A stretch of DNA of 64,000 bases from Elephas maximus indicus (GCF_024166365.1 NC_064838.1:75036001-75100000), one strand, 5' to 3'. Shown: positions 10,881-23,111, counted from the first letter of the stretch. The notes: generated by a model from the letters alone, not told the origin. Numbers and translations: made by a program.

Positions 10881-12390
10881 TATTTGTCACAGTAGAATAG
10901 CATCCATTTTAGGGAAAATATATAAATTCAAGGTGGAAGGAAAATTTCAAAATATTTTTCTTAAACCCAAGGGCTAAGGTAATTAAAAAAAAAAATCTGA
11001 ATCTGTTAGATTCCAATTCTGAGATGTATCAACTCATTAGAAGAAAACTGTTAAGAGTTTGGAAAAAGAATATTGAAAACTCAACGTGAACAAATCGATA
11101 TTAGAAAACATGACATGACTAGGTACTTTTTTTTTTTTTTTGACGGTTGTTGTTATTTGTTGTTAGGTGCCTTCAAGCTTGGTCTGATTCACAGAGCTTC
11201 TATGCGCAACAGAACAAAACACTGCAGGCTCCTGCTCCACCTTCACAATCATTTTCTTGCTTAAGCCCGTTGTTGTAGCCATTGTGGCAGTCCATCTCAG
11301 TAAGGTCTTCCGCTTTTTCGCTGACACTCTACCAAACATGCTGTCCTTCTCCAGCGACTGGTCCTTTCTGACAACATGTCCAAAGTATGTGCGATGAAAT
11401 CTCATCATCCTTCATTTCTAAGGAGCATTCTGGGTGTGCTGCTTTCAAGACAGATTTTTTTCATTCTCCTGTCAATCCATGATATATTCAATATTCTCTG
11501 CCAACACCATAGTTCAAAGGCATCAAATCTTCTTTGGTCTTCCTTATGCTTTATCCAGCTTTCACATGCATATGAGGCCACTGAAAACTCCATGGCTTAG
11601 TCCTCAAAGTGGCATCTTTGCTTTTTAACACCTTAAAGAGGTTTTTTGCAGCACATTTGTCCAATGCAGTGTGTGTTGATTTCTTGACTGCTGCTTCCAT
11701 GGGTGTCGATTGTGTATGCAAGTAAAATGAAATCCTTGACAACTTCAATCTTTTCTCCATTTATCCCATGATACTGCTTATTGCTCCAGTTGTGAGGTTT
11801 TTTGATTTCCTTATGTTGATGTATATTTCATACTGAAGGCTGTAGTCTGTGGTCTTCATCAGTAAGTGCTTCAAGTACTCTTCACTTTCAGCAATCAAGG
11901 TTGTGTCATCTGCATAAGGCAGATTGTTAACGAGTCTTTCTCCAATTCTGATGTCCCATTCTTCTTCACAGAGTCCAGGTTCTAGGATTATTTGCTCAGC
12001 ATTCAGACTGAATATGGTTAAAGCATATAACACTGACCACGTGCCTTTCTTGACTTCAGACCACACAGTATTCTGTACCAACAACTGCCTCTTGCTCTAT
12101 GTTCAGTTTCCGTGTAAGCACAGTTAAGTGTTCTGGAATTCCGATTCTTTTAAATGTTATCAATAATTTGTTATCATCCACACAGTTGAAAGCCTTTGTA
12201 TAGTCAATAGAACACAGGTAAACCACTTTCTGGTAATCTCAGCTTTCAGCCAGGATCCATTTGACATAAGCAATCATGTTCCTCATCCAATGCCCTCTTC
12301 TGAATCTGACTTGAATTTCTGGCAGTTCCCTATAGTGTACTGCTGCAACCACTGCTGAATGATTTCAGCAAAATTTAACTTGTGTATGAA

Positions 12391-12430
12391 CGCTATGAGT
12401 CGGAATCGACTAGACGGCAGTGGATTTGGT
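12391..12430 (+). mobile_element. 5'-truncated AfroSINE tail, unit B-specific
   Basis: Only the last ~40 bp of an AfroSINE ('cgctatgagtcggaatcgac' plus 'cggcagtggatttggt') is present, flanked by direct repeats TATGAA (12385-12390 and 12431-12436). Unit A lacks it. It is much closer to the consensus than the older SINE beside it, so it is younger. Confidence 0.8.
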
Positions 12431-12435
12431 TATGA

Positions 12436-12580
12436 ATGGTTCAGTGGTTAAGAGCTAAGGCTGCTAGCCAAAATGTCCGCAGTTTGAATCCACCAGACGC
12501 TTCTTGAAAACCCCATGGGACAGGTCTACTCTGTGCTATAGGGTCCCTATAAATCAGATTTGACCTGACATCAATGAGTT
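12436..12580 (+). mobile_element. AfroSINE nested in the RTE LINE (unit B)
   Basis: Counterpart of 3700-3852, with the same order of tRNA-like head and 'tccctataaatcagatttg' tail. It predates the duplication. Confidence 0.88.
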
Positions 12581-13949
12581 TTGATAATACAAATGATATT
12601 TTTCCATATTTTCTGCATTTGGTTGAATCACCTTCCTTTGTAATAGGCATAAACATGAATCTCTTCCAGTCTGTTTGCCAGGGAGCTGTCTTCCAAATTT
12701 CTTGGCATAGAAGAGTGAGCACTTTCAGGGCTGCATATGTTTGTCGAACATCTCCAATGGTATTCCCTCATTCCTGGAGCCTTATTTTTCTCCAGTGTTT
12801 TCAGTGCACTTCAGTGAACATCTTCTTGATCATATGTTACCTCCTGAAATCTTTGAAAGTCGAACAACTCTTTTTGGTACAGTGACTCTGTATATTCTTT
12901 CATCTCCTTTTGATGCTTCCTGTGTCGTTCAGTATTTTGCCCATACAATCCTTAGTTATTGCAACTTGAGAACTGATTTTTTTGTTCAGTTCTTTCAGTT
13001 TGAGAAATTCAGAGTATGCTCTTCCCTTTCAGTTTTCTAACTTCAGATCTTTGCATGCATTATAATACTTTAGTTTGTCTTCTTCTGCTCTCCTTTGAAA
13101 TCTTCTTTTCAACTCTTGTACTTCATAATTTCTTTTAATCCCTTTTACTATTCTACATTCAAGAGCTAGTTTCAGAGTCTCTTTTGACATGCATTTTGGT
13201 CTCTTTTTTCTTTCCTATCTTTTTAATGACCCCTTGCTTTCTGTATTTATAATGTCCTTCATGTCATTCCAAAGACCAGTTCATCTGGTCTTTGGTCATT
13301 AGTGTTCAATGCTTCAAATCTATTCTTGAGATGGTCTCTTATTTCAGGTGGCACATACTCAAATTCGTACTTTGGCTCTCATGCAATTGTTCTAATTTTT
13401 GTCAGCTTCAACTTGATCTTGCACATGAGCACTTGATAGTTTGTTCTGCAACCAACCCCTGGCCTTGTTCTGACTGATGATATTTAGCTTTTCCACAGTG
13501 TCTTTCCACAGATGCAATTGATTTGATTCCTGTGTATTCCATCTAGCAAGTCCACATATAAAATTGCCATTTATGTTGTTGAAAAAAGGTTTTTGCAATA
13601 AAGAAGTTGTTGGTCTTGCAAAATTCTATTACATATCCAAAGTCTCCATGGGTGGAGCCTATTCAATAGCATCTATCTATCATTACTCTCTTCTACCAGG
13701 TTGGCTGCTTATGGGTGATGGGATACTTGGTAATATCAATAGTCTGAGATCATGACAACACTTTCATACTTCTGTTCCTCACTAATGTATATTGTGTCCC
13801 AGGCAATGTTTATGGGGTATCATGTCAATGGATCACATAGTCTGCAAGCCCTCAAACAGTGGAGGAACTGTGGAGAAAGAAGTCACGATCTATATTTAAA
13901 GTATTTATCTTTTCAATCTACAGCCAAAGAATTTATAATTTCCAAGAAG

Positions 13950-14370
13950 TATTTATAATTAAGGTTACAGACAAAATTAAGGTGGCTAATCATCTAACTT
14001 TAAAATAGGGAGATTACCCTGTATTATCCAGTTGAGCTCAGTATAGTCACAAGTATCCTTACAGGTGGAAAACAGAGGCAGAAGAGAATGAGGGAGATAT
14101 GGTAATGGAAGAATGGTCAAAGGTATGCAATGTGGCTGACTTTGAAGATTTAGGAAGGGGTCATGATGCAGGGAAATTGAGTGGCCTCTAGATTCTGGAA
14201 AACTTGGGGCTTCCAAAAGAGATGCAACCATGCTGACACCTTCATTTTAGCCCAGTGAGACCTATGTCAGATTGTCAACTTACAGAACTTAAGATAATAT
14301 ATTTGGGGTGTTTTAAGCACTACATTTGTGGCAATTTGTTACAGCAGCTGTAGAAAACCAATACAATAAG
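13950..14370 (+). mobile_element. MaLR/MLT1-type LTR fossil (unit B)
   Basis: Counterpart of 5215-5635 with the same 3' LTR pattern ('ttttagcccagtgagacc', 'ggggtgttttaagc', 'ttgtggcaatttgttaca'). Solitary, old and broken. Confidence 0.5.
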
Positions 14371-15362
14371 TACATACCTTAAACTATACTTTAAAAAGCC
14401 AGCTCAGTATGTCCTTGCCAAAACATCAAATTGCAAATCGTTGGCGGGTTCCTTCATGTTAAAAAAATTTCAGTCTCCAGATTTATAATCTGTGCTCCTA
14501 TGCTAACATATTCAAGATTAACTCCCATAGTAAAGTGTTTCCCCATTTCTCACCATACATATTACCTAGGCACTGTAATTACCTCATGTATGTCAATTCT
14601 AAAAGAGTAACAGTTGTATTTTACTGCTTTAACTTTCCTGAGACTTGCTCCTGGTTAGTCTTTTGGAAGTAATAAGGAATACAGGAGGAGGTTTTGGAAA
14701 AGAACAATTATCATTGCACAACAACTGCTTCAGATGATGTAATCACATAGGACTAAGGCACAGAAGACTTCTCTTCCCTCCCAAGGGGGAGCCAACCCAG
14801 AGGATTGAGATAATTTGGGGGCTCACGGTTCTCACACTTCTGGACAAACATTTCCCTGTTTTAGCTCTGAGAGTCCCATTCTATCTCTATCAGGACACTG
14901 GTTTCAACAAAGGAAGTCTGTTGAGGCTGCACCTTCAGTCTTCTTTGCAGTTCTGCCACTTTTTTTTATAAAATTCTGACTCTGATCTAGAGCACAATTC
15001 TTTTTCAGCAGTAGACTTGGTGAGAGTGGCAGCAGGGGCTCTATACTGAGTACATGTCCAGGAGATAGATTAGATGGTGTGTTTCTGAGTAGACAACTAC
15101 ACTGGATCCAATACACACTCCTTTTTGTCTTTTCCTTTCCTTGAAATAGGAGAAGACATCAGCAAAACTCTTCCAACTGGAATCTAATACTATGAAATAC
15201 TTTCAATAGCAGAATCAAACGGTAGCTTCCCTAATCAATGATAAACTGCTTGGGATCAATTTCACCTTGAAATTCATAGAATATATATTTTTAAAAAATG
15301 ATGTATGCATGCCACTGTATTTCCTTTTAGAATCTACATCTTTCCATATCCACACAGAAAAG

Positions 15363-16172
15363 TAGATGTTCATTTTATCAAGCTAAAGAAATGCCAAAGT
15401 TCTTGGTACAATAGAATTGATACAAATTTGAAAAATTTAATACAATTTATTATGAAAATAGAATTTAGATGTCTCAAATGAACAAAAACACTCATGTCTA
15501 ATTTTCTGTACAGATAAAAATACAAAAAAGAAATGAAATTGAAGTTAGGTTCTAAATAAATGATCATGTAAATAGAGACTGTGCTGTCAGATGGGTAGTG
15601 ACAAAACTTGGTATCTATCCCCACTGCAGAAACATACATTTCCTATAAACATTCAGTTCTCTCTACTCAAGTTATTCTCTTTTCTAATTTGTATTGAAAA
15701 CTCACTAAAATTTTCTATCCGTGACATACATATTTCTGTTTCAAAGCCCCAAATTCCTTCTCTGGATTATCACATTCAGTTTTGAAAACAAAAGCTACCA
15801 GACTGGGAATTTAAGAATCTAGAGGCTAACTGTAATCACAATAAAAAAACAAACAAACAAACAAATCCATTGTCATCGATTTGATTCCAACTCATGGCAA
15901 CCCCCATGTGGTTTTTTGGCTGTAATCTTAACAAAGTAGAATCACCAGGCCCTTTCCTCTGTAGCAATGCGAAGTGGATTCAAATTGCCAGCCTTTGCTT
16001 AGGAGTCAAGCAATACCACAAATCAACATGAAGAAGGACAAGGAAAACACCAGGCAAAAATTACAAGTGGTTATAGGCATCCAATGGAGGCAGAGAGACC
16101 ACTGTGAAAAATCTAAGGTAATGTGCTTTACATACCTGTTTGTTCCTGGTGTGGTCTCTTCCTCAATATGAA
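15363..16172. repeat. 810-bp block identical to 6613-7422
   Basis: Partner of the unit A block, with no indel or substitution seen in 810 bp. The flanking sequence returns at once to the array's background divergence. Confidence 0.95.
15862..16012 (-). mobile_element. AfroSINE inside the identical block (unit B)
   Basis: Identical to 7112-7262. It belongs to the block shared by both units. Confidence 0.85.
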
Positions 16173-16334
16173 GTTAACACTAGCCAGTGTATGTATTCAT
16201 ATTGTCTATTTTCCTAAAGATAGGAAAGTATTAAATCCAAAATAAAAATATACTATTTCCTGTTAAATTCTTCTAGGCTGATTCAAGATATTAGGAAGGA
16301 TTTGTAACTTCCATTCATCTTTGGTCATCTGAGA

Positions 16335-17245
16335 TTAGTTTCTGCTCCATAGCTTCCTCATGGCGTTTTTCACCTCAGCATTTCTCAGTGTGTAAATCAG
16401 AGGGTTAACCAAAGGTCTTCCAATTGTATAAAACTCAACTATTATTTTATCCATGGGGAAGGTGGTTGCAGGCCATGTATATGTAAATATACAAGGACCG
16501 AAGAACAAGATGACTACGATGATATGGGAGATGCAGGTGGAAAGGGATTTTTCCTCCCTTCAGCACTGTGGTTTCTCAGAGAATGCAAGATGATAACATA
16601 GGAGAACATCAGCATTACAAAACTCACTGCAGAAATGGCCCCACTATTGGACACCAATAGTAGGTTGTTCACATAGGTGTCTGCACATGCAAGTTTCAAC
16701 AAGGGTTGCAAGTCACATAAATAGTGATCAATCACATTGGGACCACAGAAAGGTAAACTCAAGGTCAGAAAAATCTGAACTGAAGAATGCACACAGGCCC
16801 CTACCCAGGCTATAGCTACCAACACATTGTAGACTTTCCGGTTCATGATGCTCACATAGTGCAGAGGTTTACAGATGGCCATATAGCGGTCAACAGCCGT
16901 CAGGATAAGGATGAAAATCTCCAGGTAGCCAAAGAAATGGGCTGAAAAGACTTGGATCATACACTCGTTAAAAGAGATAGTGTTATCCTTCAGAAGGGCA
17001 TCCACTATCATTCTAGGGGTTATGGAGGTAGACAAGCAGGTGTCAGATAAGGATAAGTAGAGAAGGAAAAAGTACATTGAACTCTTAAGTGTCTGGCTGG
17101 TCTTGACGGTAATAATAACCAACAAGTTGTCCAACAATGACCCTAAGTAGAAAGGCAAGAAAAAGACAAACGCTATTTTCTTTTTAACAGGATCTTGTGT
17201 CAACCCAAGCAAAATGAACTCAGTCACATTATTATTCAGGAGCAT
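16335..17245 (-). pseudogene. OR4C16: OR4C16-like olfactory receptor pseudogene, copy B
   Basis: Start ATG at 17245-17243 ('[19 protein letters not shown]'). PMYFF-like 'SMYFF', [40 protein letters not shown] and LKLAC are present. The main lesion is a one-base loss in the T-run at 16548-16552 (plus strand; six T in copy A), which turns KKALSTC into a wrong tail after 'GRKNPF'. Beyond it the old frame is clean through [34 protein letters not shown] to a stop at 16335-16337. A second one-base loss just before that stop shortens the C-terminus. The TM1 motif is DN, not GN. The upstream splice acceptor is also lost. Its lesions differ from those of copy A, so the two copies died independently. 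Confidence 0.95.
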
Positions 17246-17340
17246 GATTTCATGAATGAGGAGAAGGAACAAGTGTGAAGTGGTTTATTTAAAAAAATAT
17301 ATATATGTATATAAATTAATTTATGGTGCTGTGCAATATT

Positions 17341-17515
17341 GCTGAAACACTGGTGGAGTAGTGGTTAAGTGCTACAGCTGCTAACCAAAGAGTCGGCAGT
17401 TGAATCCACCAAGGTGCTCCTTAGAAACTCTATGGGGCAGTTCTACTCTGTCACATAGGGTCACCATGAGTGGTAATCGACTGGACAGCACTGGGTGTTT
17501 TGTTTTTTTTTTTTG
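17341..17515 (+). mobile_element. AfroSINE, unit B-specific, upstream of OR copy B
   Basis: 'aaacactggtggagtagtgg', 'aaccaaagagtcggcag', 'tcaccatgagtggtaatcga' and a T-rich tail. Flanked by GCTGTGCAATATT / GCTATGCAATATT (12 of 13 identical). Unit A has no insert at the same place, so it inserted after the duplication. Confidence 0.92.
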
Positions 17516-17813
17516 GCTATGCAATATTCTAGAATATTTTAAGTGCATTAGTTTGTGGTGCTATGTGATGTTATGGAATATTTTGAGCAAAAATAAGTAT
17601 TTCTCATCAGGGACATTCTAGCTGTTGTTTCTTAATAAGCCACTTCAATTCTTTGTTCCTCAATTTTTAATGAGCACTTCATAGGACAATTTCAAGTCTC
17701 AAATAAGCTTATGAAAGATAATTCCTTAAATCACTGTTTAAAAGCCACTGCTTGTTAGCTTTAATATGTTTCTGCTTTTAGTAATTTGTTTTACTTGAGG
17801 GATATAAAATCAG

Positions 17814-18030
17814 GATATATGGTTCCAACTTATTATTTACTTTTTTTTTTTTCATATTCAATAGACCTTGGGGCCCACGGTTTGCATTGTTTCTCACTCA
17901 GCATTTAGGATATATCTGTCTTCTCTTTTGAGTTAAATGTTATAAAGTCACACACTATTCCCATTCTTATAAAGAATGGCTTATTTTACATAGATGTAAG
18001 CTTTACATATTAGCAATGCATTCTTACATA
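17814..18030. repeat. Partial third copy of the tandem unit
   Basis: 'ggatatatggttccaactta', 'cttggggcccacggtttgca', 'gttataaagtcacacactat' align with positions 2-240 and 8916-9140. Homology stops near 18030. This is the visible right edge of the array or a later truncation. Confidence 0.88.
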
Positions 18031-18039
18031 ATATATATT

Positions 18040-18185
18040 ACTTATAAATACACAATAAGACCCTACGTGTCACAGAGTAGAACTGCTCCATAGCGTTTTC
18101 TTGGCTGTAATTTTTACAGAAACTGATCACAAGGCCTTTCCTCCATGATGGTGCTGGGTGGGTTTGACCTTTAGGTTCATAGTCT
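18040..18185 (-). mobile_element. AfroSINE, degenerate
   Basis: Reverse-orientation pieces: 'gaccctacgtgtcacagagt', 'agaactgctccatagcg', 'ttggctgtaatttttacag', 'cacaaggcctttcctcc'. Starts where homology to the tandem unit ends. Confidence 0.75.
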
Positions 18186-18296
18186 AGTCTGAAATGTTTA
18201 CTCCACTCAGGGACAAACAAATATCTGTGACCCAGTTATTTACTGAACACTCTCTCCAAGATATTCCAGTTTGAAAAAAGGGTAAGAAACATTCAT

Positions 18297-18510
18297 TTGC
18301 CCCATTGTATTCAAGTTGATTCTAACTCATAGTATCCTATAAACACTTATTAAATCAAAATCAAACCTATTGCTCTCAATTTGCTCTTACTCAAACCGAC
18401 CTATAGAATACAGTAGAACTGCCCCATGGGGTTTCTAACAGGTGGCTGGTAGATTCAAACTTCTGACCTTTTTGTAGCAGCTGAGCTCTTAAACACTGCA
18501 TCACCAAAGC
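18297..18510 (-). mobile_element. AfroSINE plus a second short SINE fragment
   Basis: 18357-18510 is a reverse AfroSINE: 'atagaatacagtagaactgc', 'cccatggggtttctaacag', 'gagctcttaaacactgca'. 18297-18345 looks like the tail of another ('ttcaagttgattctaactca'). Confidence 0.75.
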
Positions 18511-19840
18511 TACATAAAACCTATTAGTTTCTAAATAATCTATTTTTACCTTCAAACACCCTAATGATATTTAATACTTGACATTAGCTAATAAGCACAA
18601 ATGAATGTCCTTTGACAATTGGCATTAATTATCTTAAATATCCCCATTTCTATTTTTCTTCCTTCAATTTCTGAAAAGCTGAAAAGTACCTCTTAGAGCA
18701 TTCAAAGTATCTGAGCTTACATTTCCAAATTAAAAGAGGGGTGATGATTGCTTAATAGTTCCTGCTTTGGGTTTTTAGCTTAAGTGTTTTAGACCTGGGG
18801 CGGTAGGAGTGGGGGTTATTACCAGGCACACCAGGCAGCTGGTGTGGGATCAAAATATGACTGTAATCCTCAATAAAGTGTTTTTATCCTGGTAACTGAA
18901 AATCCCATGTTCCTGGAACAGAGCAGAGCAGTAGAAAAGGGAGGGCAATGTGGTTAGAACAGGTTAGAATAATCAGTAAGTGCCTTCTTTATTTGTTTTC
19001 TATCCTACCAAAGTTAATGATTATTACTGAAATTTGGAAATATCACATCTTTCAATGAAGACTTCTTTTACAAATTTAGACAGAAATAATCAAAGCCTTC
19101 ACTTTCAAGAACAAAAGTTTTTTTTTTTTTACATCTTTCTTATTACTATGACATTGGAAGGGAGGCCATATGCAAGTAAAAATATATACTGAAATATTTT
19201 GTATTTAAATATAATATAGAAGACTGAATTATCTTATTGTGTTCTTCCCAAGCCACATCCATACCTCCAATACATTGTCTAGACAGTTATGAGTTGGCCA
19301 AAATCCAGACTGGGTTAGTCAAATAGACTAGTTTTCTTCTTCCTTTGTAAATTCTCTATTCCCCAACAGCCTTCAAATAAACCTTATCTTCCTCCAAAGC
19401 AAAACCTACCCTTGCAAAATTTCCTGATAGTTACTCACTTTTGAGTGCTCAGAATAAAATATAATTTTCTTTGGACTATGTGATTCTGGACAAGGATAAA
19501 CTGTAAGAAACTTGAGTCTTGGTATCTTAACCTTTATATTAAGCTCATTCTTTTCATTATTCATTTTTAAACAAGTGATTCATCATAAAATATTTGTATT
19601 TGAAAATATGGTAGACATTGGAAGTAAGATGATAGAAAAGTCTCATTCATCTTCAATAGTCTGTGATTTTGGTTACTCCTTTGAGAATAGAACTTTGGGT
19701 TTGTTTATTGTCAACCCCATTAAGTTATCCATTTCTAAAACAAGCTTATTTTCTATGTATATTTTGACATAAATCTTTAAGATAAATTATGAATCATAAA
19801 TACTTTTTATTAATTTGTTTATAATTTTGAGTTCTGCCTT
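18511..19840. other. Gene-free interval
   Basis: AT-rich sequence with no coding potential or recognised repeat. The short ORF at 19512-19772 has no family resemblance that I can see. Confidence 0.55.
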
Positions 19841-19844
19841 AATT

Positions 19845-20290
19845 ATCTAGGGCTGCTGTAACAGAAATATCACACCTAGGTGGATTTAAAGAAAATAAAT
19901 TTATTTTCTCACAGTTAGGAGGTTAGAAGTTTGAAATCAAGGTGCTGGCTCTAGAGGAAGGCTTATTCCCTCGTTGGCTCTGGGAGAAGGTCCTTGTCTT
20001 TTCAGCTTCTATTTCTTGGCTCTTTGGCGATCTTCATGTGGTATGGCATGTATCTTCCTGATCTCTCCTTGCTCACTTGCTTGTTTAATCTCTTTTATAT
20101 ATGAAAAGAAATTGATTTAAAACACACCCTACACTAATACTGTTTCATTAACATATCAAAGAAACCCCATTCCCAAATGGGATTATAGCCACAGGTATTG
20201 GGGATCTGCAGTCTTAAAGCTCATTTCTACCCGTTCGTATTCCAAACAAACCAGACTACTTTAATCATACATTTACTAATATCCTTTAGA
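19845..20290 (-). mobile_element. MaLR/MLT1-type LTR fossil
   Basis: Reverse-orientation LTR pattern: 'agggctgctgtaacagaaat', 'aataaatttattttctcaca', 'gaggttagaagtttgaaatc', 'aagctcatttctacc'. A related copy lies at 58665-59060. Solitary, old, broken. The superfamily is likely, the subfamily is not resolved. Confidence 0.5.
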
Positions 20291-20569
20291 AACATTTTCT
20301 ATAACCTCAAGTACACGTATTTTTTTTTGAACAAAGGAATTTTTAATCTATTTTTAATCTACAAAATATCATGATCTAGAAAAGCATGAATATAGTTCCC
20401 AAATTGACAAATATTCATTGAATTCTGTGTCTAATAAGGATATGTTCAACATGCAATGGAAGCTTGGGTGTAAGGATTAGTAAATATATCAGGTGGGAAC
20501 TTCATAATGGAAATAATGTAAAAGCCAGAGATTAGAAAAGAATAGGGATGAAATTCTCAAAACTCATCT

Positions 20570-20905
20570 TGCTATTTCCTTTCCTCCTTTTCTTATCCAA
20601 CTGCTTCATCCTTCTCAAAACTTCATGACCCAACTACAGAGGAACCTCCTTTAGGCAGCCTTCAATGCTTGTCTTGTGGTGAAGGAAATTCTCTCTCGTA
20701 CATTCTACAAGCTTTCTTTATAACATGTCTTATAGTATTACATATTTTCACTTACAATACAATTATTTGTATGGGATTGTTTTAGCTTCCTTCCTCAAAT
20801 AAGATTCTTGGAAAACTATGTGCTCTCAGGATTTTATTTTCTACTGTTCCATACCGTATGCCTTATACAACACAGGTGCTCAGTAAATGCTTTTGAACTG
20901 AACAT
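20570..20905 (+). mobile_element. L2 LINE 3'-end fragment
   Basis: Resembles the L2 3' region: 'cctcctttaggcagccttca', a T-rich middle, then 'caggtgctcagtaaatgctt' at the end. Diverged, as expected for an old element. Confidence 0.5.
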
Positions 20906-20995
20906 TCTCTACCTTGTAAAACTGCTAATAAATGTTACTAATTTCTGTATAAGATTACTAATTACTAATATTATAATGTTATTCTGATTACATGG

Positions 20996-21190
20996 AGCCC
21001 TGGTGATGCAGTGGTTGAAACAAATTGGCTGATATCCAAAAGGGTGGCAGTTGGAACCCACCAGCTGTTCCCAAGAAGAAAGATGTGGCAGTCTGCTTCT
21101 GTAAAGATTACGGCCTTGGAAACCCTATAGAGCAGTTCTACTCTGTCCTATAAGGTCACCATGAGTAGGAATTGACTCAACAGCAATGGA
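20996..21190 (+). mobile_element. AfroSINE, long subtype
   Basis: 'ggagccctggtgatgcagtg', 'gatatccaaaagggtggcag', 'tctgcttctgtaaagattac', 'ccttggaaaccctatagagc', 'tcaccatgagtaggaattga'. It includes the extra middle segment seen in the longer AfroSINE subtype. Confidence 0.92.
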
Positions 21191-21319
21191 AATTCTGATT
21201 ACAAAATATATTCACACCATTCATGTAATGGGGCTTTCTGTCTATCACATATAGTATGAGGGACAGACAAATATACTCCAAGTTTAAAAAGCTGGGGGAA
21301 AAGAGATTTTAAATAACTT

Positions 21320-21375
21320 GTCCCTATGAGTCAAAATCAACTCGATGAGTCAAAATCAACTCGATGGCAATGGGT
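21320..21375 (+). repeat. AfroSINE tail with 19-bp tandem duplication
   Basis: The SINE 3' end 'ATGAGTCAAAATCAACTCG' occurs twice head to tail (21326-21344 and 21345-21363), followed by 'atggcaatgggtt'. No SINE body is present. Confidence 0.85.
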
Positions 21376-21782
21376 TACAGTTTTATGGGTTAGTGAATCA
21401 GCCATATAATCTGTAGTAAAAGATAATGAACTTTGCACTGCACCACAATGCCATGTAAGACACTGACACCTATGAACATGATAATATTAAGCATTTGTAT
21501 TTTTTTTTTTTATGTGAATACTTGGCCCTTGTAGTTGTTAGCTGTCAGTGAGTCTCTTCCGAGTCATGTCAACACACATGTATGAGATAAGGTTAACAGG
21601 TTGTCCCGAGATTCTTTAGCTCTCAAAAGTCTAGTTTAAGGGATGGTAGAGTCTACCTTTTTTGAGCTCCTCGCTCTATGCAAGTGATCCCTTGACTTCT
21701 GATATCTTGTAAAGAGATACCTTGGAAACAGTCTGGCTTTAGAACCAAAAGGTTGTCATAAAATTCAGTATACATTACCTAT

Positions 21783-21955
21783 GCTTCCAGTGGAAACCCT
21801 GGTGGAGTAGCGGTTAAGAGCTACAGCTGCTAACCAAAATGTTAGCAGTTTAAATCCACCAGGTGCTCCTTGGAAACCATCTGGGACAATTCTACTCTGT
21901 CCTATACGGTCTCTGAGTCAGAATCGACTCAATGGCAATGGGTTTGGTTTTGATT
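21783..21955 (+). mobile_element. AfroSINE
   Basis: 'ggaaaccctggtggagtagc', 'gctaaccaaaatgttagcag', 'caggtgctccttggaaacc', 'gagtcagaatcgactcaatg' and a GGTTTGGTTTT tail. Near full length. Confidence 0.93.
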
Positions 21956-21959
21956 TATG

Positions 21960-23100
21960 CTTCCAATATCTGGTTGCCCCAAACATAACGGCATTAATAT
22001 TTAATTGTTCCTCTTACTGTATTTTATCAGAGAAGCAGGAGTATTATGGAGGCACAATGGCAAACAAGATGTCAAGAGGAAGTAGGTCAGATAGGGACAA
22101 ATATTGAGTAAAAGGCATGATATTTACCCAAAATATTTTCAGTAACTACCCTTCCACATAATAGGGCATATTATTCTTCAACTTAATTATATAGGTTTTA
22201 GCCTCCTTATCATCGTGTTTGCTCTGAAGTTTCTCCAAGATGTCATTATTCAACTTTTCAAAATCAATCTCGGAAGAGTATCAACTGCAAATTATTTTCT
22301 TTCTTTCATTTTGGAAACATGCAAGGAGTAATTATTCTATACTGTGATATTACAATATTCTGTTTAATGTACTCACTTGGAGACGGAAAATCTGGCATTC
22401 TCCAAAAACTATGTCAAGGTCACCATGTCCATTAACTTTTTTAATCTAATTTCTAATCAGACATAACCTCTTCTACCTTTCCAGTACTTGAAGCTCTTTG
22501 CTACAACTTCATTGCTACCTTACAACAGAAGCATTTGTGAACTTTTATACACTCTACCATCTCAAGAAGCTTGGTTTCATTCTTCTTGCCCCACACAACA
22601 AAGATGGCTTTTCACATACCAGATGCTCATAAAATATTTGTTGAGTTCAAAAGATAGGTTTCCTTCCCCAATTTTGTATTTTGTTCTATTTGTTTCCTAA
22701 GTAAACTTTTACAAGCATTGAGTTGTTAATTTTTTCCCTGTTCCTTTCTCAGAGGATGTGGCAGCAGCATAGTGACAAAACATAAGAAAGTATATTAGAA
22801 TATTATGCTGAATTACTCTGTAATGTTGTTTTTCTGAGTTTAAAAGATGGAGATAATCTTTTACTTACCTATTAGTAGACTGTCTAAGTTACTATCGAGT
22901 CTGCCTATCCCTTTTCTAAATAAGCATTCTTGTAGACTACTGGGGGAAAAGAGTTTTCTGCATTCCAGAGGGAATATCTTAAGACGTAATCATCTAAGTT
23001 ATTATCATTCTAGAAAGTATTATTCCCTAATGTTTTCCTTCCTGTGCTAGTCAGAAACATCCCAGGTGTTGTACTAAACTTAACTTTTTGTTTATCTATT
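21960..23100. other. Gene-free interval
   Basis: No coding region or clear repeat recognised. Short ORFs at 22488-22700 and 22847-23050 show no family features. Confidence 0.55.
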
Positions 23101-23111
23101 TAGCCTGTAAG

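Larger units (their letters stand above)
11150..13590 (-). mobile_element. RTE-class LINE, 5'-truncated, decayed (unit B)
   Basis: Counterpart of 2430-4838. Minus-strand pieces include 'NNLPYADDTTLIAESEEYLK' (RT motif C region, 11761-12084), 'FELWCWQRILNISW' (11405-11593), 'FGHVVRKDQSLEKDSM' (11163-11408) and an endonuclease-end piece at 13392-13598. It is broken into several frames. Confidence 0.9.
8916..17813. repeat. Tandem duplication unit B (~8.9 kb)
   Basis: Begins with 'ggatatatggctgcaatgta', which matches window position 2 onward and again 17814 onward. It carries the same element order as unit A. B-specific events are a truncated AfroSINE (12391-12430) and a full AfroSINE (17341-17515). 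Confidence 0.93.

Noticed and set aside
19512-19772. 86-codon open frame
   Set aside because: No family resemblance and isolated in AT-rich non-coding sequence.
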